Shown piece after piece: positions 25,090 through 32,953 of a DNA stretch of 45,790 bases. The position numbers and the translations under genes were made by a program. The DNA is from an uncultured Armatimonadota bacterium (GTDB lineage Bacteria > Armatimonadota > Armatimonadia > Armatimonadales > Armatimonadaceae). The number at the start of each line of letters is the position of its first letter. The stretch's first letter is position 1. Under the pieces are notes generated by a model. That model was not told the DNA's origin, made no database searches, and saw nothing but the letters and a program-made list of their open reading frames with translations. The stretch is from positions 1 through 45,790 of the forward strand of contig CAIVZM010000021.1 in assembly GCA_903910385.1 (NCBI GenBank). The letters are read 5' to 3'.

Positions 25090-26802
25090 ATGAGAAAGCT
25101 CCATGCAAGTGATATGGCGGATACCCAAGACATTCTTATCATTGATGCCAATCCCCTTGACCGGGCGGAAATCCGTCGTCTACTCCTGACCGATTCAACG
25201 CACCAGCGTCGCATTATCGAAGCCGATTGCGGTCATGAGGGAATTCGTCTGGCATTCGGCCGCAGAGGACGTCCTCTGGACTGCATCCTGCTCTCCTGTA
25301 ACTTACCGGACATGGATACGATAGCGGTTCTGGAAGCTCTTTGCGGCAATGACTTGACCCCGATTCGCCCTGTCGTGGCAGTCACAGATTCCTGTCCTGT
25401 ATCCGCTTCTATTCTCTTGCAGACGGGAGCGCAGGATTGTATCGAAAGAAATACGCTGACTCTGGAAGCGCTCACTCGCTGTATAGATAATGCGATTTCC
25501 CGCTATACCTTCCTTACCCTGCGTCAGCAGCGTCAGGAAGAGCATTTCCGCGTTGAATCGGAGGTGGCGAGCATGGGAATTCTTGCCATTGATTATGCGC
25601 GAGATACCGCGATTGCGAACGCTATCGCCGCCGACCAATTCGGTCTTCCTGCAGACATAGCGGTTTCACGTAGCGCTGTTCATGACCGATTTCACCCGGA
25701 TGACCGTGCGGAATTATCGCGACGCATCGCCCGGTGCCTGGACCCGTCCGGCGATGGCGTATTCGCAATGGAACATCGTGTCATTCGTCCTGATGATTCC
25801 ATTCGCTGGTTGAGCGTTCGAAAACAGGTGACGTTCGAGCGAACTCCTCAGGGACAGCGACCCGTGGCGGCGACCCTGATGGCGGTGGATATCACCGCTC
25901 GTAAGCAGGCGGAGATTGCTCTGTATCAAAGCGATACTAAGTTTCGTTCTATCTTCTCAAACGCCGCTGTCGGGTTTATCATGACGACTCCTGAAGGCGA
26001 TTTTGTGGAAGCCAACCCGGCATTTAGCCTACTGACCGGCTATTCCTCAGAGGAAATTGGCAATCTGAATCTCTCTCAGCTTATCCATCCTGACGACCGG
26101 GATAACAATATAGTGCAGATACAGCGAATGCTTGATGGGGAGATATCCAACATTGTCATCGAGAACCGCTATATTCGCAAAGATGGGCAAACGCTCTGGG
26201 TAAAGAAAAGCATCTCTCTGATAAAGGATGCAGGAGGCAAGCCCCAGTGGATTATTGCTCTCACAGAAGATATCTCCGAGCGCAAGGCAGCGGAGGAAGC
26301 GGTAAAAGAAAGCGAATCGCGCTTCCGGGCGACGTTCGAACAGGCGGCAGTCGGAATTGCCCATGTCAGTCTGGAAGGACGGTGGTTACGCGTCAACCAG
26401 CGCCTCTGCGATATTGTCGGTTACTCGCGTGAGGAGTTATTGCAGACCACGTTTCAGGATATTACGTATCCGGAAGACCTGGATGCCGACCTTGCTCAGA
26501 ATACACGCCTGCTTAACGGGGAGATATCGCTTTTTTCTATGGAAAAGCGGTATATCATGACATATTCCGAAATCTGGTGGAAAACTCTCCTTTCGGCATC
26601 TACGCCGTGGATGCAGACTTCCGGTTGGTTCAGGTCAGCACAGGAGCGCAAAAGGTATTTAAAAACGTGCACCCGCTTCTGGGAAGGGATTTTGGAGAGG
26701 TATTGCGCGGCATCTGGCAGGAACCGTTCGCCAGTGAGGCTATCAACCGGTTCCGCCATACTCTGGATACTGGCGAACCGTATCATGCCCCCAGCACAAT
26801 AG
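25090..26802 (+). CDS. N-terminal part of a split sensor kinase: degenerate receiver plus PAS domains
   Basis: 570 aa as read, of which the last 80 or so (after EKRYI, near 26556) are out of the ancestral frame. Residues 14-130 have the response-regulator receiver fold (ILIIDANPLDRAEIRRLL), but the phospho-acceptor Asp is Ser (CILLSCNLPDMD), the N-terminal acidic pair is D-A and the conserved Lys is lost. Three PAS domains follow (about 150-275, 280-400 and 405-490), with PAC-type ends such as TLMAVDITARKQAEIAL and WIIALTEDISERKAAEEAV. The third PAS lacks its C-terminal half. Its kinase part continues in another frame in the next entry, so the ancestral gene was a single receiver-PAS-kinase. 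Start at 25090 with AGGTGG about 9 nt upstream. Confidence 0.75.
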   Translation: MRKLHASDMADTQDILIIDANPLDRAEIRRLLLTDSTHQRRIIEADCGHEGIRLAFGRRGRPLDCILLSCNLPDMDTIAVLEALCGNDLTPIRPVVAVTDSCPVSASILLQTGAQDCIERNTLTLEALTRCIDNAISRYTFLTLRQQRQEEHFRVESEVASMGILAIDYARDTAIANAIAADQFGLPADIAVSRSAVHDRFHPDDRAELSRRIARCLDPSGDGVFAMEHRVIRPDDSIRWLSVRKQVTFERTPQGQRPVAATLMAVDITARKQAEIALYQSDTKFRSIFSNAAVGFIMTTPEGDFVEANPAFSLLTGYSSEEIGNLNLSQLIHPDDRDNNIVQIQRMLDGEISNIVIENRYIRKDGQTLWVKKSISLIKDAGGKPQWIIALTEDISERKAAEEAVKESESRFRATFEQAAVGIAHVSLEGRWLRVNQRLCDIVGYSREELLQTTFQDITYPEDLDADLAQNTRLLNGEISLFSMEKRYIMTYSEIWWKTLLSASTPWMQTSGWFRSAQERKRYLKTCTRFWEGILERYCAASGRNRSPVRLSTGSAILWILANRIMPPAQ

Positions 26803-28373
26803 AACGTCGTCAGGATATCAACGAAATCGAGGCATACGACTGGAAAATCGAGCGGGTTATGTTGCCTGATGGTCGCTTCGGAGTTGTCTGCCACTTTTAT
26901 GACCTTTCGGAGCGGCTACGTTATGAAGCGGCGTTGCTCGAAAGCGAGGAGCGTCTTCGCTTGGCGGCGCAGACAGCAGGCTTTGGCATTCATGACTACG
27001 ATGTGGCAGACGATCAGTCCTTCTGGACGCCGGAATTATACGCAATTTCCGGAATCGCAGAGGGGGTAAAGATAGACATGGAGGCTATCCGGAATTTTAT
27101 CCATCCAGCGGACCGCAATGCGGTACTCACAGCGATGGAAGCGGCGCTTGATCCCACTGGGACAGGTTCGTTTTCCGAAGAGTTCCGTATCCGGCGAGGA
27201 GATACCGGCGAGACACGATGGGTATATAATCGTAGCCAGACCGTCTTCGAAGAAAAGGATAATTCCAGACGCCCGGTTCGAAATACGGGAATCATTCAGG
27301 ATATTACTGATCGCAAGGAAGCGGAACTGGCGCTAAGGGAAAGCGAAGAACGCCTGAATCTTGCCACGGAAGCTGGACGTCTGGGCGCCTGGGAGTGGAA
27401 CATTGCTACCGACAGGATCGTGTGGTCGCAACAGATGGAACGGAATGCGGGCTTCGCCCCCCATCAATTCGCAGGAACCATGGAAGCTTTCCGTGCTCTG
27501 ATTTATCCGGATGACCTTGAAAGAGTCAATCAGGCGATTTCCCGAACAGTCAACGAAGGTGCAGAGTACGCAGCGGAATTCCGTATGGTGCGCCCGGACG
27601 GAAATTTACGGTGGGCGTCGATGCGTGGCACAGTCATACGCGACCCCGAAGGAAATCCCGTTCGTATGCTGGGCGTCGATCTGGATGTGACCGAGCGCCG
27701 GCTTCAGCAGAATGCGATTGAAGAACTGAATCTCCGGCTTCGGCGAGCGATGGAAGAAAGCCACCACCGCATCAAAAATAATCTGCAGGCGCTTTCTGCG
27801 GTAGTGGATCTGCAACGCATGGACGCCGCCGAGAATGTTTCGGTGTCTGGTCTCGTCCGATTGAGCTCGCATATTCAGACACTCGCATCCCTGCATGATC
27901 TGTTAACGATGGAATTAAGGTCGGACGGCGGAAACGTGGATACGCTGTCTTTACGAAGCGCTCTGGAAAAAATGCTGCCGTTGATGGAAACGGCAGGTGG
28001 CGGACGCCGTATCGTCATGTGCGCGGAGGATATCCGGGCGCCCTTGAAGCAAGGTTCGAATTTCACCCTTCTGGTCAACGAACTGGTCGCCAACGCTATC
28101 AAACATGGACAGGGAGAAATCACGATAAATTTACGTCGTGAAGAATCCCTTCCGACAAATCAAGGCAAGCCTTCGGCGCCCTACGCCCAACTGGAAGTTT
28201 GCGATGATGGCCCAGGATTTCCGCAGGATTTCGATCTGGAACGGGCAGCGAATACCGGTTTACGCTTGATCGAGAGTATCGGGGTCTGGGATATGGACGG
28301 GAAGCTGGAGTTCGGGAATCGTGCAGAGGGCGGCGCTCGTGTTATTGTCACCTTCCCGATCCTGTGGGAATAG
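26577..28373 (+). CDS. C-terminal part of the split sensor: PAS domains and HisKA_2-type histidine kinase
   Basis: 598 aa if the GTG at 26577 is used; it has no ribosome site. The PAS start is visible in this frame from about 26559 (DIFRNLVENSPFG). Three PAS domains precede the kinase (about 1-120, 125-250 and 255-380). The phosphotransfer segment EESHHRIKNNLQALSAVVDL (near 394) is HisKA_2 type with the His in SHHR, and the ATPase has the N-box LVNELVANAIKHG, G1 CDDGPGFP and G2 TGLRLIE. The catalytic half is complete. It was probably continuous with the upstream receiver-PAS gene; a deletion of the rest of PAS3 plus a frameshift separates them. Confidence 0.8.
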   Translation: MENSPFGIYAVDADFRLVQVSTGAQKVFKNVHPLLGRDFGEVLRGIWQEPFASEAINRFRHTLDTGEPYHAPSTIERRQDINEIEAYDWKIERVMLPDGRFGVVCHFYDLSERLRYEAALLESEERLRLAAQTAGFGIHDYDVADDQSFWTPELYAISGIAEGVKIDMEAIRNFIHPADRNAVLTAMEAALDPTGTGSFSEEFRIRRGDTGETRWVYNRSQTVFEEKDNSRRPVRNTGIIQDITDRKEAELALRESEERLNLATEAGRLGAWEWNIATDRIVWSQQMERNAGFAPHQFAGTMEAFRALIYPDDLERVNQAISRTVNEGAEYAAEFRMVRPDGNLRWASMRGTVIRDPEGNPVRMLGVDLDVTERRLQQNAIEELNLRLRRAMEESHHRIKNNLQALSAVVDLQRMDAAENVSVSGLVRLSSHIQTLASLHDLLTMELRSDGGNVDTLSLRSALEKMLPLMETAGGGRRIVMCAEDIRAPLKQGSNFTLLVNELVANAIKHGQGEITINLRREESLPTNQGKPSAPYAQLEVCDDGPGFPQDFDLERAANTGLRLIESIGVWDMDGKLEFGNRAEGGARVIVTFPILWE

Positions 28374-28484
28374 CGCGAATTTATCAGGGATGGTCAGAGC
28401 AAGAGCGGCAGTTGGAGCGAGTCCCCTTAAAATTGAGGAAGAAAATTTCGAGGCATCACTCTGACGAAATGCCGCTATGTCCGA

Positions 28485-28490
28485 TAGGAT
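28485..28490 (+). promoter_or_regulatory. -10-like element of the fatty acid hydroxylase gene
   Basis: TAGGAT is followed by 5 nt (AAGGC) and the ATG at 28496. The AAGG is too close to act as a Shine-Dalgarno. CTGACG at 28461-28466 is a poor -35. Confidence 0.4.
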
Positions 28491-28495
28491 AAGGC

Positions 28496-29032
28496 ATGGT
28501 TATTTTTTGCGAGGTCATTGCCGCCATTGTCCTCTTTATCTACAGCAGCTTTTTCGAATGGTTTGTCCACCGATATTTTATGCATACGCCGCGATTTCCG
28601 CTGAAGGACGCTTTCCGGGGTCACACATTGATCCACCATCAGCAGTACCGCGATCAGTCTTTTTCCGTACAGCCCGGCGAACCTATGACCAATGTCATGC
28701 TCCGCTGGTACGCTTTCCCAGCGATGATTCTGGGACACATGAGTATTTTCGCGCTCTTTCAGTGGGCGACCGGTCTGCCGATATTCTGGGGAGCGAGCCT
28801 AGGGTGCACTCTCTATTTCACCGGTTACGAATACACCCACTACCTGATGCATGTTCCAAAAGGCCACTTTGTCGAGCGTTTTGGCTGGTATCAGTTCCTG
28901 TTGAACCACCACCGTTTGCATCATAAATATATGTTGCGCAATTTGAACGTCTTCGTTCCTATTGCCGACATATGCTTTGGAACCCTGATAACCGCTGAAG
29001 GATGGCGCTCCCGCGCCAAGACACCTTCGTAA
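28496..29032 (+). CDS. Fatty acid hydroxylase / sterol desaturase superfamily membrane protein
   Basis: 178 aa. The histidine boxes of the di-iron membrane hydroxylases are complete: H25-x4-H30 (HRYFMH), H43 with H47-H48 (HTLIHH), H115-x3-H119 (HYLMH) and H138-H139/H142-H143 (HHRLHH). Hydrophobic helices lie near 3-22, 72-90 and 97-113. Members oxidise lipids, sterols or carotenoids in the membrane using O2; the substrate here cannot be told. Its short size is closer to bacterial hydroxylases of the carotenoid/ceramide type. It converges on the ABC exporter gene with a 32-nt gap. Confidence 0.88.
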   Translation: MVIFCEVIAAIVLFIYSSFFEWFVHRYFMHTPRFPLKDAFRGHTLIHHQQYRDQSFSVQPGEPMTNVMLRWYAFPAMILGHMSIFALFQWATGLPIFWGASLGCTLYFTGYEYTHYLMHVPKGHFVERFGWYQFLLNHHRLHHKYMLRNLNVFVPIADICFGTLITAEGWRSRAKTPS

Positions 29033-29057
29033 CCGGGGGGCTTTGAACAGAGACTCA

Positions 29058-29078
29058 GGGCGCGTCAGCGACGCGCCC
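29058..29078. terminator. GC-rich hairpin between convergent genes
   Basis: GGGCGCGTC (29058-29066) pairs perfectly with GACGCGCCC (29070-29078) over an AGC loop. It overlaps the final codons of the ABC exporter gene. It has no T-tract on either side, so its role as a terminator is uncertain. Confidence 0.4.
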
Positions 29079-30849
29079 CGGTAGCTTCGCCAGCGACTTC
29101 TTCGTTGCGAGATGTCGTAATTCGAGGCGCGTAGTTCATCGTATACTGCGCTTCGTGCAGGCGCTGGTAGACACCGCCCGCCCGCACTAACTCCTGATGG
29201 CGTCCCTGTTCCGCGACTCCGGTCTCGTCCACGACGACAATTCGGTCGGCGTTCTGGATTGTCGCCAGACGGTGCGCGATCACGAGCGTTGTCCGCCCGA
29301 CAGCGAGTTCCGCCAGGGATGCCTGAATCGCTCTTTCGGTCTCGGTGTCGAGAGCGGAGGTCGCTTCATCCAGAATCAGGATCGGCGGATTTTTCAGGAA
29401 CATACGGGCAATCGCGAGACGCTGTTTCTGCCCACCGGAGAGTTTGACGCCCCGTTCGCCGATAACGGTGTCGAGACCGTCCGCCAGTTTACCGATCATT
29501 TCATCCAGACGAGCGCGACGAGCGGCTTCCCAGATTTCCTCCTCGGAGGCGTCCAGTTTTCCGTAGGCGATATTTTCCCGAATTGTCCCGGCGAACAGGA
29601 AGACATCCTGCTGAACAATTCCGATATTGCGGCGCAGTGAAGCGAGGGTCATCTGGCGGATATCGATGCCGTCCACCGTAATGCTTCCGGCATCGAGCTC
29701 ATAAAAACGCGGCACGAGCGAGCAAATCGTTGTCTTGCCGGCGCCGCTTGGCCCCACGAAGGCTACCGTCTCACCGGGATGGATCGTCAGGTTGATGTTT
29801 TGCAGGACTTGCTTGTTTTCGTCGTAGCCAAAAGTGACATTCTCAAAGCGGATATCACCCTGCAAATGCCCGACGGAAATCGCGTTCGGCGCATCCTGAA
29901 TATCGGGGATTGTGTCCAGCAATTCGGTGTATCGCTTGAATCCGGCGATGCCTTTGGGGTACGTTTCCAGCACCGCATTGATTTTCTCTACCGGACGGAA
30001 GAAGACATTGACCAGTAACAGGAAGCCCATGAATCCGCCGATAGTCAACTGGTTGTTCAGAACGTAGTATGCGCCGGCGATCATGACGAATAACTGCACG
30101 ATGCGCATCGTCATGTAGCTGAGCGACATGCTTTTGGACATCAGTCGGTAAGCGTCCAGTTTCGTGTTCTGGTAGTTCGCGTTGTCTACTGCAAAGAGTT
30201 TCCGCTCGTGATCCTCGTTGGCGAATGCCTGTACGACCCGTATTCCGCCGACATTTTCCTCGATCCGCGCATTGAAGTCTCCGACACGCCGGAACAGCGT
30301 CCGCATATTCTGCGTCATCGCCGAACCGAAGCGGGTGGAGATCCAGGTCATCGGGGGAACGACCAATCCGGTCAGGAGCGCCAGTTGCGGGTTCAACTGG
30401 AACATCAGGATAAAGGAACCGAAGAACGTCATGATGGCGATGAAAGCGTCTTCCGGTCCGTGGTGCGCCACCTCGCCGACTTCTTCCAGGTCCTTGGTCA
30501 CCCGTGCGACCAGATGCCCGGTCTTCTGGTTATCGTAAAACCGGAAGGACAGCTTTTGCAAATGGTCGAAAATCTTCCGACGCATCTCCGTCTCAATAGC
30601 GATTCCGAGCACATGCCCCCAGTAGTTGACGACGTATTGCAGAATGGTATTGAACAGGTAGATGCCCAGCAAGACCGCCGCCGCGCCGAGGATCAGACCC
30701 CAGTTCCCACTCGGCAGGAGCTTATCGACATACCACTTCACCGCCAGCGGAAACGCCAGTTCCAGCAGACCGGAAGTGACCGCGCAGGAAAAATCAAGAA
30801 TAAAGAGCCGTCTGTGGGGTTGGTAGTAGGTGAAGAATCGTCGGAGCAT
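29065..30849 (-). CDS. ABC exporter, fused permease and ATPase (MsbA/LmrA-like)
   Basis: 594 aa half-transporter, expected to work as a dimer in the inner membrane. Residues 15-300 form the six-helix exporter domain, with the coupling-helix region FRFYDNQKTGHLVARVTKDLE. The ATPase has Walker A GPSGAGKTT (366-374), Q-loop IVQQDVFLFAGTIREN, signature LSGGQKQRLAIAR, Walker B ILILDEATSALD and the H-loop TLVIAHRLATI. All catalytic residues are present. The cargo (lipid, drug or peptide) cannot be assigned. TATAAC lies 5 nt before the ATG with a TTGCCC 16 nt further up, so this message looks leaderless. Confidence 0.95.
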   Translation of the reverse strand: MLRRFFTYYQPHRRLFILDFSCAVTSGLLELAFPLAVKWYVDKLLPSGNWGLILGAAAVLLGIYLFNTILQYVVNYWGHVLGIAIETEMRRKIFDHLQKLSFRFYDNQKTGHLVARVTKDLEEVGEVAHHGPEDAFIAIMTFFGSFILMFQLNPQLALLTGLVVPPMTWISTRFGSAMTQNMRTLFRRVGDFNARIEENVGGIRVVQAFANEDHERKLFAVDNANYQNTKLDAYRLMSKSMSLSYMTMRIVQLFVMIAGAYYVLNNQLTIGGFMGFLLLVNVFFRPVEKINAVLETYPKGIAGFKRYTELLDTIPDIQDAPNAISVGHLQGDIRFENVTFGYDENKQVLQNINLTIHPGETVAFVGPSGAGKTTICSLVPRFYELDAGSITVDGIDIRQMTLASLRRNIGIVQQDVFLFAGTIRENIAYGKLDASEEEIWEAARRARLDEMIGKLADGLDTVIGERGVKLSGGQKQRLAIARMFLKNPPILILDEATSALDTETERAIQASLAELAVGRTTLVIAHRLATIQNADRIVVVDETGVAEQGRHQELVRAGGVYQRLHEAQYTMNYAPRITTSRNEEVAGEATGARR

Positions 30850-30854
30850 AGTTT

Positions 30855-30860
30855 GTTATA
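30855..30860 (-). promoter_or_regulatory. -10-like element of the ABC exporter gene
   Basis: TATAAC on the minus strand lies 5 nt before the ATG at 30849, with TTGCCC 16 nt upstream as a partial -35. No ribosome binding site separates it from the start codon. Confidence 0.5.
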
Positions 30861-30894
30861 CCCTATCGCATGAGATGGGCAAAAGGAAAACGCC

Positions 30895-31593
30895 TTATCG
30901 CATCTTGCTTAAATCCCTGGCTCGCATTCGGGTAGGGTCGAGTTTACCGTTCCATGCCTGACGGGCATGGTCAGACTGATACTGCGCGGCGTAGGCGTAG
31001 CGGTCGGTATCGGTCTCATTTTTCAGGGAGCGATGCAGGGTGTTTCTGTCGAAGATGCAAACATCGCCGGGATACAGGGTCGGTAACGGCAACGCGTTTT
31101 CGGGTTCCGTCAGCGCTTCCCGATGCCCCTTCGCGGTGGTTGTGTTTTCTTTCGAGGGTTGCGTCCCGAGGCGATGGGATTGCGGCGCGACCCACAGATT
31201 CGCTTTTTCCGGCGTGATTTCCGAGAGGGCGATAAAGACGTTCAGCGCTCCGCCCAGAATCTGGGTGTACTGATTGTCCTGATGCCAGGGCAGACCATTT
31301 CCACCGTTAGCGGGGACGATAGCAAGCATCCCGTAATAAATGCGCGGCTCCGTTCCGAGCAAATTGTGCGCCGCTTCAATCATGTTTGGCTCTGTGAGAA
31401 GAAGGTGGATATCGGCGTCCCGTTCCGGGTTCTGGTGGTCGAAAATTCGCGCCTGCCAGTTATCCCCGCTGACGTTCCCGCCGGAGGCAAGCGCCGCCGC
31501 AAGAACGGCATCCACCGATTCCTGCGGGACAAGCTGACGCGCTATCACATACCCTTCACGATAATAATGTTCAATTTGCTCTTCGGACAACAT
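30895..31593 (-). CDS. Phytanoyl-CoA dioxygenase (PhyH) family protein
   Basis: 232 aa, Fe(II)/2-oxoglutarate-dependent dioxygenase fold. The facial triad is visible as H-x-D in LPWHQDNQYTQILGG and the distal His in RNTLHRSLKNETDTDRYAY, with the following Arg a candidate 2-oxoglutarate ligand. The start MLSEEQIEHYYREGYVIARQ is typical of the family (alpha helix, then GYVVI-type strand). Bacterial members hydroxylate diverse small molecules, so substrate is unknown. AAGGAG stands 8 nt before the ATG. The ABC exporter gene starts 45 nt downstream on the same strand but has its own promoter-like element. Confidence 0.88.
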   Translation of the reverse strand: MLSEEQIEHYYREGYVIARQLVPQESVDAVLAAALASGGNVSGDNWQARIFDHQNPERDADIHLLLTEPNMIEAAHNLLGTEPRIYYGMLAIVPANGGNGLPWHQDNQYTQILGGALNVFIALSEITPEKANLWVAPQSHRLGTQPSKENTTTAKGHREALTEPENALPLPTLYPGDVCIFDRNTLHRSLKNETDTDRYAYAAQYQSDHARQAWNGKLDPTRMRARDLSKMR

Positions 31594-31814
31594 CAGAGTC
31601 GCTCCTTTTTCCTGGCTCTATCTTTTTCATCGCCCTATCATCAGACGAGAACGAACAGGAGAATCGGCGTTATTTTCCCGTATCGTCATGGAAATGCCTT
31701 CCCAACAGAAAAAAATATTGGGGACGTTATGACGAAAATTACCGATAGAAAAAACATTCCGCCTGTATTCCTGCTTCTCTGGTATCCTTCGAGTAAGTCC
31801 GTGACTCTTTACTT
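31594..31814. other. Intergenic region upstream of the nucleotidyltransferase
   Basis: 221 bp between divergent genes. It should hold both promoters, but no strong -35/-10 pair is seen on either strand. No supported gene: short open frames here lack coding character. Confidence 0.4.
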
Positions 31815-31934
31815 TTGAGGGGGTATGCATATCCCATTAGAGACGGGACAAAAAATCTGACACAACTTCTTCGGACAGCGGGCGCAGTGAAGAAACGGCT
31901 TTACTCTGCAAGACAGCGGCTCAAGGACAGACTT

Positions 31935-32948
31935 ATGAACGGAATGGATGCGATCAGCGACACTCTACAGGAGCATCGCCCCTCCAACACGGAAGACTTC
32001 GGGGCGACCGTCGCGCTTTTTCAAACGGCTCTGGAATCGTTTCTGGCGAAAGTTAAGCAAGACCGCAATGTCATCGCGGTGATGCTGATGGGCAGTCTCT
32101 CCTATGACAGAGTGTGGAAACGTTCCGATATTGACATCATGCTTATTGCGAAGACCGACAAGGAGCGAGGACGCGCCTTCTGTCTGGTGGAGAATGGCGT
32201 CAATATCCATGCCGGACTTTATCCACGTAACCAGTTCAAGGCGGCGCTGGATGGTTCTCTACGCGGCGGCTTCATGAACTCCGCCTTTTCCCGCTCCACC
32301 CTGCTCTATACCACCGATGAGACTATCCGCGAATACTACGACAATCTGGATAAGCTGGGAGCGCACGACCGGGATATGCAATTGTTGAGTCAGGGTAACA
32401 ACCTGCAATATCTCATGGCAAAAATTGAAAAATGGCATTATGTCAAGAAAGACCTGGAGTATACCTTCCACTGGTTGCTGTATGCTGTCGAACACCTTGC
32501 CAGAGCGGAAACTCTCTTGCAAAACTGCATCCCCGGACGCGAAGTGATTCAGCAGGCGCTACAACTCAATCCTTCCTTCTTCCGACCCGCTTATATCGAT
32601 TTCATCCACGGACAGAAGACTCCGGAAACGATGCAGATAGCCATCGACCGTGTGAACGGCTACATCGAAGAACGCCTGATGGCTTTTTATGGGCCGGTGA
32701 TCGAGTATCTTCAGGAAGCCGACAGCGTCCGTACGACGACCGAACTCAACGACTATTTCAAACGACAATCCCAGCAGAGCGATTTGTCTTTCACCTATGA
32801 GTACCTCGCTGACCGGGGCATACTGCACAAGATTCCCTGCCCGGTTCGTCTGACCGACAAAAGTTCGATAGCAGCAGTGGATGAGGCAGCCTACTGTTAT
32901 GATCCGGTCGGCGCCGCCGCTGTCCTGAAAGCGAAAGGTAAAAAGTAA
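31935..32948 (+). CDS. Nucleotidyltransferase-fold protein with sigma-factor-like upstream codons
   Basis: 337 aa from the ATG at 31935, which has AAGGA 7 nt upstream. The pol-beta-type nucleotidyltransferase signature is [18 protein letters not shown], with G53-S54 and the metal-binding D65 and D67. A long helical C-terminal part (about 130-300) follows. The frame is open 40 codons further up, to a TTG at 31815, and those codons read [18 protein letters not shown], like the end of region 4 of an ECF sigma factor; the next residues TLQEHRPS also follow sigma regions in known proteins. I infer that the ancestor was a sigma-like/nucleotidyltransferase fusion whose front was lost. uvrA-family gene follows after 5 nt. 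Confidence 0.8.
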   Translation: MNGMDAISDTLQEHRPSNTEDFGATVALFQTALESFLAKVKQDRNVIAVMLMGSLSYDRVWKRSDIDIMLIAKTDKERGRAFCLVENGVNIHAGLYPRNQFKAALDGSLRGGFMNSAFSRSTLLYTTDETIREYYDNLDKLGAHDRDMQLLSQGNNLQYLMAKIEKWHYVKKDLEYTFHWLLYAVEHLARAETLLQNCIPGREVIQQALQLNPSFFRPAYIDFIHGQKTPETMQIAIDRVNGYIEERLMAFYGPVIEYLQEADSVRTTTELNDYFKRQSQQSDLSFTYEYLADRGILHKIPCPVRLTDKSSIAAVDEAAYCYDPVGAAAVLKAKGKK

Positions 32949-32953
32949 CCCCT

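Noticed and set aside
25041-25092. 17-codon frame (MKRITLMSRKLLGGLTL) ending in an ATGA overlap with the sensor kinase start
   Set aside because: Possible leader peptide, but the AGGAGG lies 17 nt away, too far; no further support.
31729-31818. Short plus-strand frame before the nucleotidyltransferase
   Set aside because: 29 codons, no ribosome site, no coding character.
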